DNA from: an uncultured Acidobacteriota bacterium
GTDB lineage: Bacteria; Acidobacteriota; Terriglobia; Bryobacterales; Bryobacteraceae
DNA length: 64,000 bases
NCBI GenBank assembly: GCA_902825945.1
Contig: CADECY010000006.1
Location: 92,959 to 156,958 of the forward strand
Direction: 5' to 3'
Part shown: positions 9,256 through 18,923 of the stretch, one piece after another
Position numbering within the stretch: position 1 is the stretch's first letter
How the letters are laid out: the number at the start of each line of letters is the position of its first letter
The notes under the pieces: model-generated
The model's input: the letters and a program-made list of their open reading frames with translations, nothing else
What the model was told of the DNA's origin: nothing
Database searches by the model: none
Translations under genes and position numbers: made by a program

Positions 9256-10473
9256 ATGTTCGGAGAAAAGATTCGGAGAACCATCGCCTTCGCGGGTCTG
9301 GCGCTGCTGGCAGCGCTGCCCGCAGCCGCCGCACCCTACAGGGTCATCCGCGAGAACACTCAAAACATCAGTGTTCTGATCGGCGACCTTGCCCACACCA
9401 AGACCGTCGTTCAAGACGGATCCAAAGCCATCAATCGCTTCACGATGCACCGGCTGCGCCGGACCGGACTCCCCAGCCGCGGCGCCATCCTGCTGATGCC
9501 CGCGCTCGGCAACAATTTCAACGGTTACCTCACCAGTGAGGACGGCGACCCCGGCAAGTCTTTCGCCGCCTACTTCGCGCGAATCGGCTACGATGTCTGG
9601 GGCTATTCGCCGCGCGAAACCGGAATCGCCACCGGTCAATGCAGTGGGGCGCTCGATTGCTCGGAGGCCTTGAACTGGAGCCTGCAGACCGTGGTCGACG
9701 ACGCCGCCTACATTCGTGGCCAGATTCGCGCCGTCTACGGCCCGAGAGATCCCGTGATCGGCGGACTGTCCATGGGCGCCGCTTCGGCTCTCGCAGTCGT
9801 GAACGCACGTCCGAACGACTATGCCGGTGTGCTCGCCTGGGACGGGTCGGTTCGCACCGCCAACCCGGTGTTCCAGGCCAACGCGCAAACCTTCTGCGCC
9901 CAATTCAATGGGCTGGTTGCAGCGGGCTCGGCGGTGGACGATCAATCGCTTCCGTTCGTGAAACTCGTGGCGCAGTTGGCGCAGACCGCGCCGAACGACC
10001 CGTTCGTGATTCCGGTGCCCAGTATCCCGCCAGGGCTTACCAACAAGCAAGTGCTGGTGCTCCTGCTCGCCACGCCGAATCCCATCGCGCCTTCGCCACG
10101 GCCCGGCTTCTTCTCCGCCGCCGGCGACGTACTTTCCGGGCAGTTCTTCTTCTCGGATACCGCGCGGCTGACGGCCAACATCGCGTCGTTCAATGACGTC
10201 ACCGCCAACCGCACCACGCGGGACCTCTACTGCAGCCTGTCGGGCGCCGAGGCGGCCTACAACAGCAACCTGGCCAACTTCACCAAACCGATGCTGATCA
10301 TCAAAGCCGGCCAGGGCTTCGGCCAGATCATGGACGAGCTACAAGGCTTCACCGGCGGACCTTCGATCCTGCAGCAGATGAACAACTTCGGCCACATCGA
10401 TCACTTCGGGACGCCGAATCATCATGCGCTCCTCGAGATTCCGATCTCGGTCTGGCTGTCAGGGGTGCTCTGA
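9256..10473 (+). CDS. Secreted alpha/beta-hydrolase-fold protein
   Basis: 405 residues. The N-terminus is a Sec signal peptide (basic start, hydrophobic core AFAGLALLAALPAAAA, cleavage after AAA). The mature chain has the hydrolase pattern ILLMPALGNN for the first strand/oxyanion region, a nucleophile elbow GGLSMG (G-x-S-x-G, about residue 174) and a late HIDHFG that could supply the catalytic His. Likely an exported esterase/lipase-type enzyme; the substrate is unknown. It has a clear Shine-Dalgarno (AGGAG), unlike many genes here. A strong hairpin follows at 10512-10541, suggesting it is a single-gene transcript. Confidence 0.8.
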   Translation: MFGEKIRRTIAFAGLALLAALPAAAAPYRVIRENTQNISVLIGDLAHTKTVVQDGSKAINRFTMHRLRRTGLPSRGAILLMPALGNNFNGYLTSEDGDPGKSFAAYFARIGYDVWGYSPRETGIATGQCSGALDCSEALNWSLQTVVDDAAYIRGQIRAVYGPRDPVIGGLSMGAASALAVVNARPNDYAGVLAWDGSVRTANPVFQANAQTFCAQFNGLVAAGSAVDDQSLPFVKLVAQLAQTAPNDPFVIPVPSIPPGLTNKQVLVLLLATPNPIAPSPRPGFFSAAGDVLSGQFFFSDTARLTANIASFNDVTANRTTRDLYCSLSGAEAAYNSNLANFTKPMLIIKAGQGFGQIMDELQGFTGGPSILQQMNNFGHIDHFGTPNHHALLEIPISVWLSGVL

Positions 10474-10511
10474 AATGAATCCCGTTCTCTCGAGCGAGCG
10501 CGGAGCGGCAC

Positions 10512-10541
10512 GGGAGGTGGGAACTTCGGTTCCCTCCTCCC
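10512..10541 (+). terminator. Stable hairpin with cUUCGg loop
   Basis: GGGAGG-U-GGGAAC, loop UUCG, GUUCCC-U-CCUCCC: two six-pair stems separated by one U-U mismatch and closed by the very stable C(UUCG)G tetraloop. It lies 38 bases after the hydrolase stop and before the next promoter-like hexamer. There is no U tract, so it may be an RNA end-protecting or Rho-assisted terminator. Confidence 0.55.
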
Positions 10542-10567
10542 CGAACCGGCATATTGGCGCGATGGGT

Positions 10568-10573
10568 TATAAT
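10568..10573 (+). promoter_or_regulatory. -10 box TATAAT of sigma factor/kinase pair
   Basis: Perfect TATAAT with 12 bases before the chosen ATG at 10586. The predicted transcript leader would be only about 6 bases. No convincing -35 is seen 17 bases upstream. Confidence 0.5.
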
Positions 10574-10585
10574 CCGGCAGAAGTC

Positions 10586-11149
10586 ATGGAACTCGATGTC
10601 ACGCAGCTTCTGACCGAGTGGAAGCAGGGCAGCAATGACGCGCGCGACCGGCTCATTCCGATTCTTTACGATGACCTCCGCCGGGTGGCGGACCGCTATC
10701 TTCGCGGCGAGAGCGGCGCCGCCACGTTGCAGCCGACTGCGCTCGTCCACGAAGCCTACGTGCGTCTGGTGCAACAGAAACTGCCGGACTTTCGCAGCCG
10801 CGCCCACTTCCTCGGCGTCGCGGCTCATGTGATGCGCCAACTGTTGGTGGAAAACGCGCGGCATCACAAACGCCAGAAGCGGGGCGGCGGCGCGGCGAAG
10901 CTGTCCCTCGATGAAGCTCTCAGCTTTGCGCCGCAAGCGAGTTCGATCGTGGTGGATCTCGATGACGCTCTTCGGGCACTGGCGGGCGTCGACGAGCGGA
11001 AGAGCAGGATCATAGAACTGCGGTTCTTCGGTGGACTCACCGTCGAGGAGACCGCCGATGTCATGGAGCTTTCCACGGCAACCGTGGGGAGAGAGCAAAG
11101 GATGGCGGAAGCTTGGCTTTACCGGAAAATGCAGGGCAAGGCGAACTGA
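10586..11149 (+). CDS. ECF-type RNA polymerase sigma factor paired with a Ser/Thr kinase
   Basis: 187 residues, homologous to the sigma factor at 8048-8635 (shared LQPTALVxEAYVR, VMRQ-LV and D-ERK-R--EL-FFGGL blocks). Region 4 HTH: TVEETADVMELSTATVGRE. The ATG at 10586 is preferred to 10562 because the TATAAT at 10568-10573 lies between them, and because it matches the family N-terminus (TQLLTEWKQG). It overlaps the kinase gene by 37 bases, so the pair is co-expressed; the kinase is the likely input for this sigma factor (inference from the recurring gene pair, not from a motif). Confidence 0.88.
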   Translation: MELDVTQLLTEWKQGSNDARDRLIPILYDDLRRVADRYLRGESGAATLQPTALVHEAYVRLVQQKLPDFRSRAHFLGVAAHVMRQLLVENARHHKRQKRGGGAAKLSLDEALSFAPQASSIVVDLDDALRALAGVDERKSRIIELRFFGGLTVEETADVMELSTATVGREQRMAEAWLYRKMQGKAN

Positions 11150-13935
11150 GTCCGGCGCAGTGGAAGCGGGCAGGTGAGCTCTTCCACGCCGCGCTCGATC
11201 TTCCCGATGACGAGCGCGAGGCGTGGGCGCGCGACAACGCAGCCGGCGATCCGGACGTACTGGCGGAAGTCCTGTCACTGCTCGAAAGTGACCGGGCCGC
11301 GGGCGCCGGATTCTTCGCCCAGCAGGTGGAACCAGCGGTGGCATCGCTGGCACGCGCCACGCCGCTCCCAACCGGACACCCTTCGCGCGTGGGCGTCTAC
11401 CGGTTGGTTCGGGAACTCGGACAGGGCGGCATGGGGACGGTCTATCTGGCTGAGCGCGATGACGATGAGTACAAGACGCAGGTGGCGATCAAGCTCGTCC
11501 GGCGGGGGTTCGATACCGATCTCGTGCTCAATCGGTTCTATCGTGAGCGCCAGACACTCGCCCGGCTGAAGCATCCCAACATCGCGCGGCTCCTCGATGG
11601 CGGAACCACGGAAGGCGGCCTGCCTTACATCGTGATGGAGTACGTGGATGGATCGCGTATCACCGATTACTGCCGCGAGCAGGCCGCCACCATCCAGAAG
11701 CGCCTCGCCCTATTCCTTGACGTTTGCAAGGCCGTTGACCACGCCCACCGCCAATTCGTCGTGCATCGCGATCTGAAGCCAGGCAATATCATGGTCGACA
11801 AGGCAGGCGAGGTGAAGCTGCTCGACTTCGGCATCTGCAAGCTCCTTCACGCTACCCCGCAGTCCGGTGACGAAACGCTGGAAGGTTCCGCCGCCCTCTC
11901 GCCGGATTATGCCAGCCCGGAGCAGATCAACGGCGACCCCATCACGGTTGCCTCCGACGTCTACTCCCTCGGCGCCGTGCTGTATGAGTTGCTCACCGGC
12001 GCCAAGCCGCACCGGATCGAGAACTACTCGATCCAGGGAATCGAGCAGGGAGTCCGCGAGAACCCGGTCATGAAGCCGAGCGAGGCATGTGCCGATCGCG
12101 CGGTTGCGCGGCAGTTGCAAGGCGACCTCGACACGATTCTGCTCTTTGCGCTTCAGAAAGACCCGGGACGCCGGTATCCGTCGATCGAGCAGTTCGCCGA
12201 AGACGTCCGCCGCTATCTTGCGCATCAGCCGGTGAGGGCCCGGCCCGATACGCTCGGTTATCGGACCTGCAAGTTGCTGCGGCGCCGCGGTGGAACAATC
12301 GCCGCCGCCGCCGCGGCGTTCGCCGCGTTGTCGGTTGCGACGTTCGTTTCGGTTCGCTCGGCGCGGGTGGCGAACGACAGTCTCGGGCAGGTGCGGCGAT
12401 TGTCGAACACGTTCGTGTTCGATGTCTACGATGCCGTCAATGATCTTCCGGGCTCCACCAAGGCGCGCGAACTGATCGTGCGTACGGGGCTCGAATATCT
12501 GGACAACCTCTCGAGGAACGCCGCCGGGAATCTGGAGTTGCAGAGGGAACTGGCCTCCGCCTACCGGCGCATCGGTGATGTCCGGGGGAACGTCAGGGGC
12601 TCCCATCTGGGCAACCCAGCGGAGGCGTTGTCCGCATACGGGAAGGCGCTCACCCTGCTCTCGGCGGTCCTGACGGCCGGCCCATCCAACCGCGAAGCAG
12701 CGGTGGAAGAAGTCGTGGTCCACCGGCGAATCGGCGGCGTCCACATCTATGGCGAGAACCGGGCGCAAGCCTTGGCGAGCTACGGCGAAGCGATGAAGCG
12801 GGCGGTGGCGCTGCTGCAACGCTTTCCCGGAGACGTGGCAGCGCAACACCAGTTGGCATCGATTCATCTCGGGTTGGCGGAAGTGCATCGCACCAACGGC
12901 GATCACGGCCGGTCGCGAGAACACGCGCGGAAGGCGCGCAATCTGGTCGAGCCACTGGAGCGAGATCATCCGGAAGACGCTGAGTTGGCCCAGACGGCTG
13001 CCGAGGTCTACACGGCAATGGGTCAGGCGGACGCGAGAGAGATGAATCTGACAGCCGCCCTCGAGAGTTATGAGTCCGCGGCGGCGCGGTTGGAGCGTCT
13101 GACGCGGTCCCGCCCCGCGAATGTCTCGCTGCAACGCCTCCTCATGTTCGCCTACTCACACGTCGGCGATGTCTCCGGATACCCGAACATGCCGAACCTC
13201 GGTGAAACCGCCAAGGCGTTGGAGGCCTACACGAAGATGACCGCGGTCGCGCGGCGCCTGCATGAGGCCGATCCGGCCGATGTCCGGGCCAAGAGCGACT
13301 ACGGGATCGCGCTCGCCCGGGTCGCGATGTTGGTCCCGGAGCGCGAGCCACGGCGCCGGGCCGGTCTCCTCCAGCAGTCGATCGGCTTGTTGGCGGACTC
13401 GGTGCGCGCGAGCCCCGGCAACCTCAATCATCACTCGCATTTGGGAACTGCGCACTACTTGCTCGGCCAGACGCAGCGGGCGCTCGGACAGGATGCCGCC
13501 GCGCTTGACTCGTACCTCGCCGGACTCGAATCGACGGAGAAGGTGCTGCAGCCCGGATCGGCGTACAATGTCGCGCTGTGGGTCTTCCTGTGTAACGGCG
13601 CGAGCCAATTGCTGGCCCGGAACGGAGACCGGGACCGGAGCCTCGCGTGGGCGCGGCGGGCGCTCGAGGTGGCCAGCCCTGACCACGCCACGGGCAAGGA
13701 CCGCCCCACCCCGACGCAACGCATGCTGTGGGCTCGCGCGCATGGCGGAATGGGAGCCGTCCGCGCGATTCTAGCGAGCGGCCCCGCCGGGATTGCCGGC
13801 GACCGCGAGGCGGCGCGCGCATCGCTCGACGAAAGCCTGCGCTGGTTCGCCGAGATCGAGCGCAACCGCAAGCTTTCGGCTAGCTTGTTGAGGGAACTCG
13901 CGGAGGTTCGGAAGAATCGGGACACCTTGCGGTGA
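11113..13935 (+). CDS. Membrane Ser/Thr protein kinase with C-terminal TPR repeats
   Basis: 940 residues. A short N-terminal helical region (1-90) precedes a Hanks-type kinase domain: glycine loop GQGGMG at 103-108, catalytic Lys127, HRDLKPGN at 218-225, DFG at 238-240 and an activation segment ending ASPEQ. One membrane helix follows (about 395-415, Ala-rich), then some 500 residues of TPR-like helical repeats, predicted outside the cytoplasm. It is a signalling kinase whose TPR region probably senses or binds a partner. The start is TTG at 11113 inside the sigma gene; no ATG precedes the kinase core, so a non-ATG start is needed, but the exact one is uncertain. Confidence 0.88.
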   Translation: MALPENAGQGELSPAQWKRAGELFHAALDLPDDEREAWARDNAAGDPDVLAEVLSLLESDRAAGAGFFAQQVEPAVASLARATPLPTGHPSRVGVYRLVRELGQGGMGTVYLAERDDDEYKTQVAIKLVRRGFDTDLVLNRFYRERQTLARLKHPNIARLLDGGTTEGGLPYIVMEYVDGSRITDYCREQAATIQKRLALFLDVCKAVDHAHRQFVVHRDLKPGNIMVDKAGEVKLLDFGICKLLHATPQSGDETLEGSAALSPDYASPEQINGDPITVASDVYSLGAVLYELLTGAKPHRIENYSIQGIEQGVRENPVMKPSEACADRAVARQLQGDLDTILLFALQKDPGRRYPSIEQFAEDVRRYLAHQPVRARPDTLGYRTCKLLRRRGGTIAAAAAAFAALSVATFVSVRSARVANDSLGQVRRLSNTFVFDVYDAVNDLPGSTKARELIVRTGLEYLDNLSRNAAGNLELQRELASAYRRIGDVRGNVRGSHLGNPAEALSAYGKALTLLSAVLTAGPSNREAAVEEVVVHRRIGGVHIYGENRAQALASYGEAMKRAVALLQRFPGDVAAQHQLASIHLGLAEVHRTNGDHGRSREHARKARNLVEPLERDHPEDAELAQTAAEVYTAMGQADAREMNLTAALESYESAAARLERLTRSRPANVSLQRLLMFAYSHVGDVSGYPNMPNLGETAKALEAYTKMTAVARRLHEADPADVRAKSDYGIALARVAMLVPEREPRRRAGLLQQSIGLLADSVRASPGNLNHHSHLGTAHYLLGQTQRALGQDAAALDSYLAGLESTEKVLQPGSAYNVALWVFLCNGASQLLARNGDRDRSLAWARRALEVASPDHATGKDRPTPTQRMLWARAHGGMGAVRAILASGPAGIAGDREAARASLDESLRWFAEIERNRKLSASLLRELAEVRKNRDTLR

Positions 13936-13999
13936 ACTCCGGCGCTGAATTCGCGTTCACCGCACAAATTCACCAGCCGGACTGATAGGCTGGACTCGA

Positions 14000-15166
14000 A
14001 TGGACCGCAGGCACTTCCTTCTCGGGGCTCTCGGCGCACCCATTGCCACGAGGGCAAGAGCGGCACCGCGCCGCAAAGTGGTGATCGCGCTGTTCGACGG
14101 CTTCGGCCCGGAGTATTTCGAAAAGAGCGACATGCCAGCGCTGCGCAGGATCGCGGCGAACGGAGGCTTCAAGGTGGTCAAAGGGATGCTGCCCTCGGTC
14201 ACCAACGTGAACAACGCGTCGCTCGCCACGGCGAGTTTTCCGGACGAGCACGGCATCACCACGAACTTCTTCTACGATCCGGCCAAGGGCACGGCGGAGG
14301 AGATGAAGTCACCGCGATTCCTGATGAAGCCGACGATTCTCGAAAAGGCGAGCCGCGCGGGCTGGAAGACGGCGATCGTCTCGAGCAAGGACAAGATCCG
14401 CTCGCTTTGTTCGGGCGGCGCGGCGATTGTCGCGTCGGCGGAAAGGCCCGAGCCGCGTTTCCTCGAGATCGCCGGGAAGCAGGAGAGCATGTATTCGGCG
14501 GCGGTCAACCACTGGTCGCTGCGAGTGGCGCGGCACCTGCTGAAGCACGAAGGCGTGGACCTGCTCTATCTTTCGACCACCGACTACATGATGCACACCT
14601 ACGCGCCCGGGGAATCGCAATCGCTCGAGCATCTCCACCTGATCGACAAGATGCTCGGCGAGATCTTCGACGATCATCCGAATCTCGAGTTCTACCTCAC
14701 GGCCGACCACGGCATGAACGCCAAGACACGCGCTCTCGATCCGGTCCGGTTGTTGCGGGCCGCGGGGATCGAGGCGGCATCGGCGCCGCTCATCTCCGAC
14801 ACGCACAAGGTGCATCACCAGGATCTCGGCGGAAGCTACTACATCTACCTTCGCAATCCGGCGGAAGCTGCGAAGGCGCTCCGCGCGCTGAAGGCGGCTC
14901 CAGAGACCGGCCAGGCTTTCACGCGCGGCGAGGCGGCGCGCAAGTTCCGGCTCATGGCATCTCGCATCGGCGACATCTTCGCGCTGGCGAAGCAGGACGC
15001 CGTATATGGAGAACTCGACGCCGTTCGAAAAGCCGTGAAGGTCCGCACCCACGGATCGCTGTTCGAAGCCTCGGTTCCGATCTTCATCCACGGCCGCGAG
15101 GTGGACCTCTCGCGATACCATTACAATCTCGATTTGACCCGGCATTTAGATCTGGAGAAAGCATGA
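14000..15166 (+). CDS. Exported alkaline-phosphatase-superfamily hydrolase, phosphonoacetate hydrolase-like
   Basis: 388 residues. Tat-type signal RRHFLLG at the N-terminus. The core is nucleotide pyrophosphatase/phosphodiesterase-like: metal Asp33 in ALFDGFG, nucleophile region PSVTNVNNAS with Thr68, then STTDYMMHTY and TADHGMN (Asp236, His237) as further zinc ligands. The T-N-x-N-N nucleophile motif is that of phosphonoacetate hydrolase (PhnA), which cleaves a C-P bond to give acetate and phosphate; a nucleotide or phosphodiester substrate is equally possible. A TAGGCT eight bases before the ATG may be a -10. Its stop overlaps the next start (ATGA), so it is coupled to the phosphoesterase that follows. 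Confidence 0.8.
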   Translation: MDRRHFLLGALGAPIATRARAAPRRKVVIALFDGFGPEYFEKSDMPALRRIAANGGFKVVKGMLPSVTNVNNASLATASFPDEHGITTNFFYDPAKGTAEEMKSPRFLMKPTILEKASRAGWKTAIVSSKDKIRSLCSGGAAIVASAERPEPRFLEIAGKQESMYSAAVNHWSLRVARHLLKHEGVDLLYLSTTDYMMHTYAPGESQSLEHLHLIDKMLGEIFDDHPNLEFYLTADHGMNAKTRALDPVRLLRAAGIEAASAPLISDTHKVHHQDLGGSYYIYLRNPAEAAKALRALKAAPETGQAFTRGEAARKFRLMASRIGDIFALAKQDAVYGELDAVRKAVKVRTHGSLFEASVPIFIHGREVDLSRYHYNLDLTRHLDLEKA

Positions 15167-17628
15167 AGCGCATCACTCTTGGCTTAGCCGCGATGACTTT
15201 CGCGGCGGGAATCGTTTGGTCACAGCGCGAGCGCCTGTGGCCTTCATCGAAGACTCCCGCCGGCCCCGCCAACGGCGGCGGATATCTGTTGCCTTCCGGG
15301 TGGACCATCCGCCCGGCGGGCAAGCAAGTGGATCTGAGCACGTTGCCGCTCGCGGCGAAGGTGCTCGACAGCGGCAAGCACGTGTTGATCCTGCAGTCGG
15401 GCTATCACAAGCCGTCGCTGACGCTGCACGACACCGCGACGGCCGCGAAACTGGCGTCAATCGAGTTCAAGGATTCGTTCCATGGGCTGGCGGTACACAG
15501 CGGAAAAGCCTACGTAGGTGGCGGATCCACTGGCTTGATCCACGTCGTGGCGATCGATGGTGTGACGCTCCGGCTCGAGCGCACGATCCCGATCGCGAGC
15601 GGTAACACGTTCATCGGCGACCTCACCTTCTCCTCGGACGGCACGGCTCTCTACGCAGCCGATTTGCTAGCGAATTCCATCGCGGTGATCGATCGCGCGA
15701 CCGCCGTGGTGTCGCGCAAGTTCGACACCACGGCGATGCCGTATCGCTTGCTCCTCGATGAATCACGAAAGGAACTGCTGGTAACGAGCTGGTCACGCGG
15801 AGAAGTGGCGCGGCACAACATGGAATCGGGCGCGATCCTGCAAACGGTGCCCGTGGGTCCACACACGACGGACATGATCTGGCAGCCTGCCTCGGGAAAG
15901 CGAGACCGGCGGCTCATCGTCGCCGCGTCGCACACCAACGAAGTCTCGGTGCTGTCGAGTGCGGCGAATGGCGAGCTCGCGGTCCGCGAACGGATCAACA
16001 TCTCGATGACGCCGAAGCAGCCGGCCGGCATGACACCGAGCGGATTGCTGCTCGACGCGAAAGGCGAAACGCTCTATGTCGCCTGCTCGGACGCCAATGC
16101 CGTCGCTGTCGTGAACGTCGCGGGCGATTCCGCGCGCGTCTCCGGCTTCCTTCCAGCGGGCTGGTATCCCACCGCGATCATCACGCTGCCGGACCAGCGC
16201 CTCGCGATCCTCAACGGCAAAGGGAATCGCTCTTTCCCGAATCCGGCCGCGCCGCGAAAAGGTGACGAGCCGGCGCAGAAATTCAAACATGGCGGACAGC
16301 TCCAGACCGGCAGTCTCTCGATCGTCGATCCGTTCGATGAATCGCGGTTGAGTGCCTATACGCGCCAGACACTCGAGAACTCGCCGTACCGCGACCGCCT
16401 CTTGCAGGACGCGGGCGTGCCCGCCGGAAATCCGATTCCCACGCGGCCAGGCCAGGCGTCGCCGATCCAGCACGTCATCTACATAGTGAAAGAGAATCGC
16501 ACCTACGACCAGGTGTTCGGAGACATGCCAGGCGGCAACGGTGATCCGTCGCTCGTGCTGTTTCCGGAGTCCGCTTCAATCAACCATCGCAAACTTGCGC
16601 GCGAGTTCGGGCTATTCGACAACTTCTACGTCAATGGCGACGTGAGCGCCGACGGACACAACTGGTCGGCCGGCGCGATCGCGCCCGACATGACCAACAA
16701 GCTGTGGCCCAATCTCTATTCCGGCCGAGGCGCGCGCTTCAGCTTGTACTGGGGCCGTCCGCCGGTGAACCATACCGAAGAGGCCGCGCGTCCGCACGGG
16801 GGCTATCTGTGGACCGGCGCGTTCCGGAAAGGAGTCAGCGTTCGCAACTATGGCTGGATGACCAAGCTGCGCACCGAGGCCAAGACCGGCGAGGATCAGG
16901 TGGTCGATGCCGAAAGCAAGGAACTGCTCGCCTCCACCAGTCGGCTTTTCCGGCCGTACGATGTCAGCTACCCGGATGTCGATCGGATGCAGTTCTTCTT
17001 GCGTGACCTCGCCGAGTTCGAGCGCACGGGCCAGATGCCACGGCTGATCGTGATGAGGCTCGGCAACGATCACACCGCTGGGTTGTCGCCCGGAGCGGTG
17101 GCGCCGCGATCGATGTTCGCCGACAACGACCTCGCTTTCGGACGCCTGGTGGAAGCGGTATCCAAGAGCCGCTTCTGGAAGAACACCGCGATTTTCGTAC
17201 TCGAGGACGACGCACAGGCGGGGCCTGATCACGTCGATTCACACCGCTCGATCGCCTTCGTGATTTCTCCATACGCCAAGCGGAAACAGATCGACAGTGG
17301 CTTTTACAACACGGTCTCGATGCTGCGGACCATGGAGCTGATTCTCGGACTTCCACCCATGACCCACTACGACGCGGCCGCCAAACCGATGTTCACGGCG
17401 TTCACCGCGCAGGCGGATCTCACGCCATATCAGGCGGAGGTTCCGCGAATCTCTCTGACCGAGCGCAATCCAACGAAGGGAGCACTCGCGGCACGCGCGG
17501 CCAAGCTGGATCATTCGGAAGCCGATCTCAACGACGACGGCGAGATGAACGACCAGCTCTATCTGGCGATCCAGGGCCGGCCGGCGCCTCCGCCGGTTCG
17601 CAGCCTGTTCGATCCGGCGCTTCAGTAA
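15163..17628 (+). CDS. Secreted beta-propeller plus phosphoesterase fusion protein
   Basis: 821 residues. A signal anchor/peptide (about 1-20) is followed by a YncE/YVTN-like beta-propeller (about 50-400; repeats such as LTFSSDGTALYAADLLANSIAVID). The C-terminal half (about 430-800) is a phosphoesterase of the phospholipase C/acid phosphatase kind (PF04185-like): IVKENRTYDQVFGD, FDNFYVNGDVSADGHNWS, and FVLEDDAQAGPDHVDSHRS near the end. Likely an extracytoplasmic phosphate-ester hydrolase. The start at 15163 overlaps the stop of the PhnA-like gene; the much longer open frame upstream is its shadow. The next gene converges with no spacer (stops at 17628 and 17629). Confidence 0.85.
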   Translation: MKRITLGLAAMTFAAGIVWSQRERLWPSSKTPAGPANGGGYLLPSGWTIRPAGKQVDLSTLPLAAKVLDSGKHVLILQSGYHKPSLTLHDTATAAKLASIEFKDSFHGLAVHSGKAYVGGGSTGLIHVVAIDGVTLRLERTIPIASGNTFIGDLTFSSDGTALYAADLLANSIAVIDRATAVVSRKFDTTAMPYRLLLDESRKELLVTSWSRGEVARHNMESGAILQTVPVGPHTTDMIWQPASGKRDRRLIVAASHTNEVSVLSSAANGELAVRERINISMTPKQPAGMTPSGLLLDAKGETLYVACSDANAVAVVNVAGDSARVSGFLPAGWYPTAIITLPDQRLAILNGKGNRSFPNPAAPRKGDEPAQKFKHGGQLQTGSLSIVDPFDESRLSAYTRQTLENSPYRDRLLQDAGVPAGNPIPTRPGQASPIQHVIYIVKENRTYDQVFGDMPGGNGDPSLVLFPESASINHRKLAREFGLFDNFYVNGDVSADGHNWSAGAIAPDMTNKLWPNLYSGRGARFSLYWGRPPVNHTEEAARPHGGYLWTGAFRKGVSVRNYGWMTKLRTEAKTGEDQVVDAESKELLASTSRLFRPYDVSYPDVDRMQFFLRDLAEFERTGQMPRLIVMRLGNDHTAGLSPGAVAPRSMFADNDLAFGRLVEAVSKSRFWKNTAIFVLEDDAQAGPDHVDSHRSIAFVISPYAKRKQIDSGFYNTVSMLRTMELILGLPPMTHYDAAAKPMFTAFTAQADLTPYQAEVPRISLTERNPTKGALAARAAKLDHSEADLNDDGEMNDQLYLAIQGRPAPPPVRSLFDPALQ

Positions 17629-18798
17629 TCATCTGCACCGCGCCGGACCCTCTGGCGCCCCAATGCCACCGGACTCGAAGGCTCCGAGGTCGGGAGCACC
17701 CACTGCTTTTCGTGCATTGCCGCAGGCCGGATGCCGGTACATCGACACCGGCGTCAGGGCAAAGCCGCTGCCCGTGCGGAGTTCCTCGCCTGCATCGACG
17801 GCTGGCGATCCTGTCTTCAGCGAAAGATCGAGCGGTTCCGCATTCACGAATCCCGCTTCGCCGATGTGGTTGTTCCGCAGGATCGCGTTCGGTTGGTTGG
17901 TGACTCCACCTCGCCCGGCGAAGATGTTGTTCCGGATCACGGCGGGCACTTCCATGGTGCGATTCAACTGCACGAAAATTCCGCCGAGGTAGGCACGATT
18001 CACGAACGTGTTGTGCGCTACATAGAGGACGTTGTCCGTGAGGTGCGGCGACGGACCCTCCACCTGGTAGCCGAGCAGGCTCGGATACTGCGATTCGGGT
18101 CCCTGCTCGATGATATTCCCGATCACCCATGCGCGCCCGCCATTCGACAGGTCGATCTCTCGCGAGCCGGTTCCGTTTTCCTGGCTGAGGCGGTTGTAGA
18201 GGATGTAGGTCTCCTTCGCGCGGCTCTTGACGAGCTGGCCTACCTTGGATCGCGCCGAATAGTTGCCGCGGAAGACGAACTTGTCCGCGTGGTTGACGTA
18301 GACGTTGTGCGACTGGCCGTCGCCCGCGCCATTGTTCTCGAAAATCGAGTACTCGATGGTGATGATTCCGCCGTTGGCGGTCAGCACGCCGGATTCGTTG
18401 TCGTGGAAGTGACAGTCGCGGATGGTGACGTTGGGCCCGGAGTCCACCCGAATGCCGGACCCGTTTCGATCGGGGACAGACGCGCCGGAAAACTCGAGCC
18501 CCTCGATGGTGAGGTCCGTCGCGGAAGCCGAGACCACCAGAATGGCCTTGCCCTGCGTGAGTGGGCGTCCTGGAACGGCACGAAGGTGTGGGCGTTTTTC
18601 GCCTGCACCACGAATCGTGAGGTTCGGGCGATCGATCGAACAGGTATCGCCCTCGTACAGTCCGGCCGCGATCTCGATCGCGTCGCCCGCGGCAGCCGCG
18701 CGGATGGCGTCGCATGGCTTGGCGAAGCGCTTGTCGGCGCCCACTTCGAGAACCGCCGCGGAAGCGAGCACCGGCAGCAGCATCAGCAACGCATGCAT
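17629..18798 (-). CDS. Secreted right-handed parallel beta-helix protein
   Basis: 389 residues. Cleavable signal peptide (MHALLMLLPVLASAA) followed by a pectate-lyase-like beta-helix: repeating short strands with N/G turns such as NLTIRGAG, NVTIRDCHFHDNESG, GIITIEYSIFENN and NIFAGRGG. Family members are polysaccharide lyases or carbohydrate-binding proteins of the periplasm or outside. Catalytic residues cannot be assigned without alignment. Single gene, convergent with the propeller-phosphoesterase and divergent from the GMC operon, with about 125 bases between the starts. Confidence 0.8.
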   Translation of the reverse strand: MHALLMLLPVLASAAVLEVGADKRFAKPCDAIRAAAAGDAIEIAAGLYEGDTCSIDRPNLTIRGAGEKRPHLRAVPGRPLTQGKAILVVSASATDLTIEGLEFSGASVPDRNGSGIRVDSGPNVTIRDCHFHDNESGVLTANGGIITIEYSIFENNGAGDGQSHNVYVNHADKFVFRGNYSARSKVGQLVKSRAKETYILYNRLSQENGTGSREIDLSNGGRAWVIGNIIEQGPESQYPSLLGYQVEGPSPHLTDNVLYVAHNTFVNRAYLGGIFVQLNRTMEVPAVIRNNIFAGRGGVTNQPNAILRNNHIGEAGFVNAEPLDLSLKTGSPAVDAGEELRTGSGFALTPVSMYRHPACGNARKAVGAPDLGAFESGGIGAPEGPARCR

Positions 18799-18923
18799 CT
18801 TCAGTTTCCTTCCAGGTCCGTACCGCTCCCTCGCGCCGCGGCAGCGCTGAGTTCGGCTTGCCGTATCACCTCATTTTCCCACGCAGGTTGCGCCGGGCGC
18901 GCCGAATCGGAGATCATCGGCCC

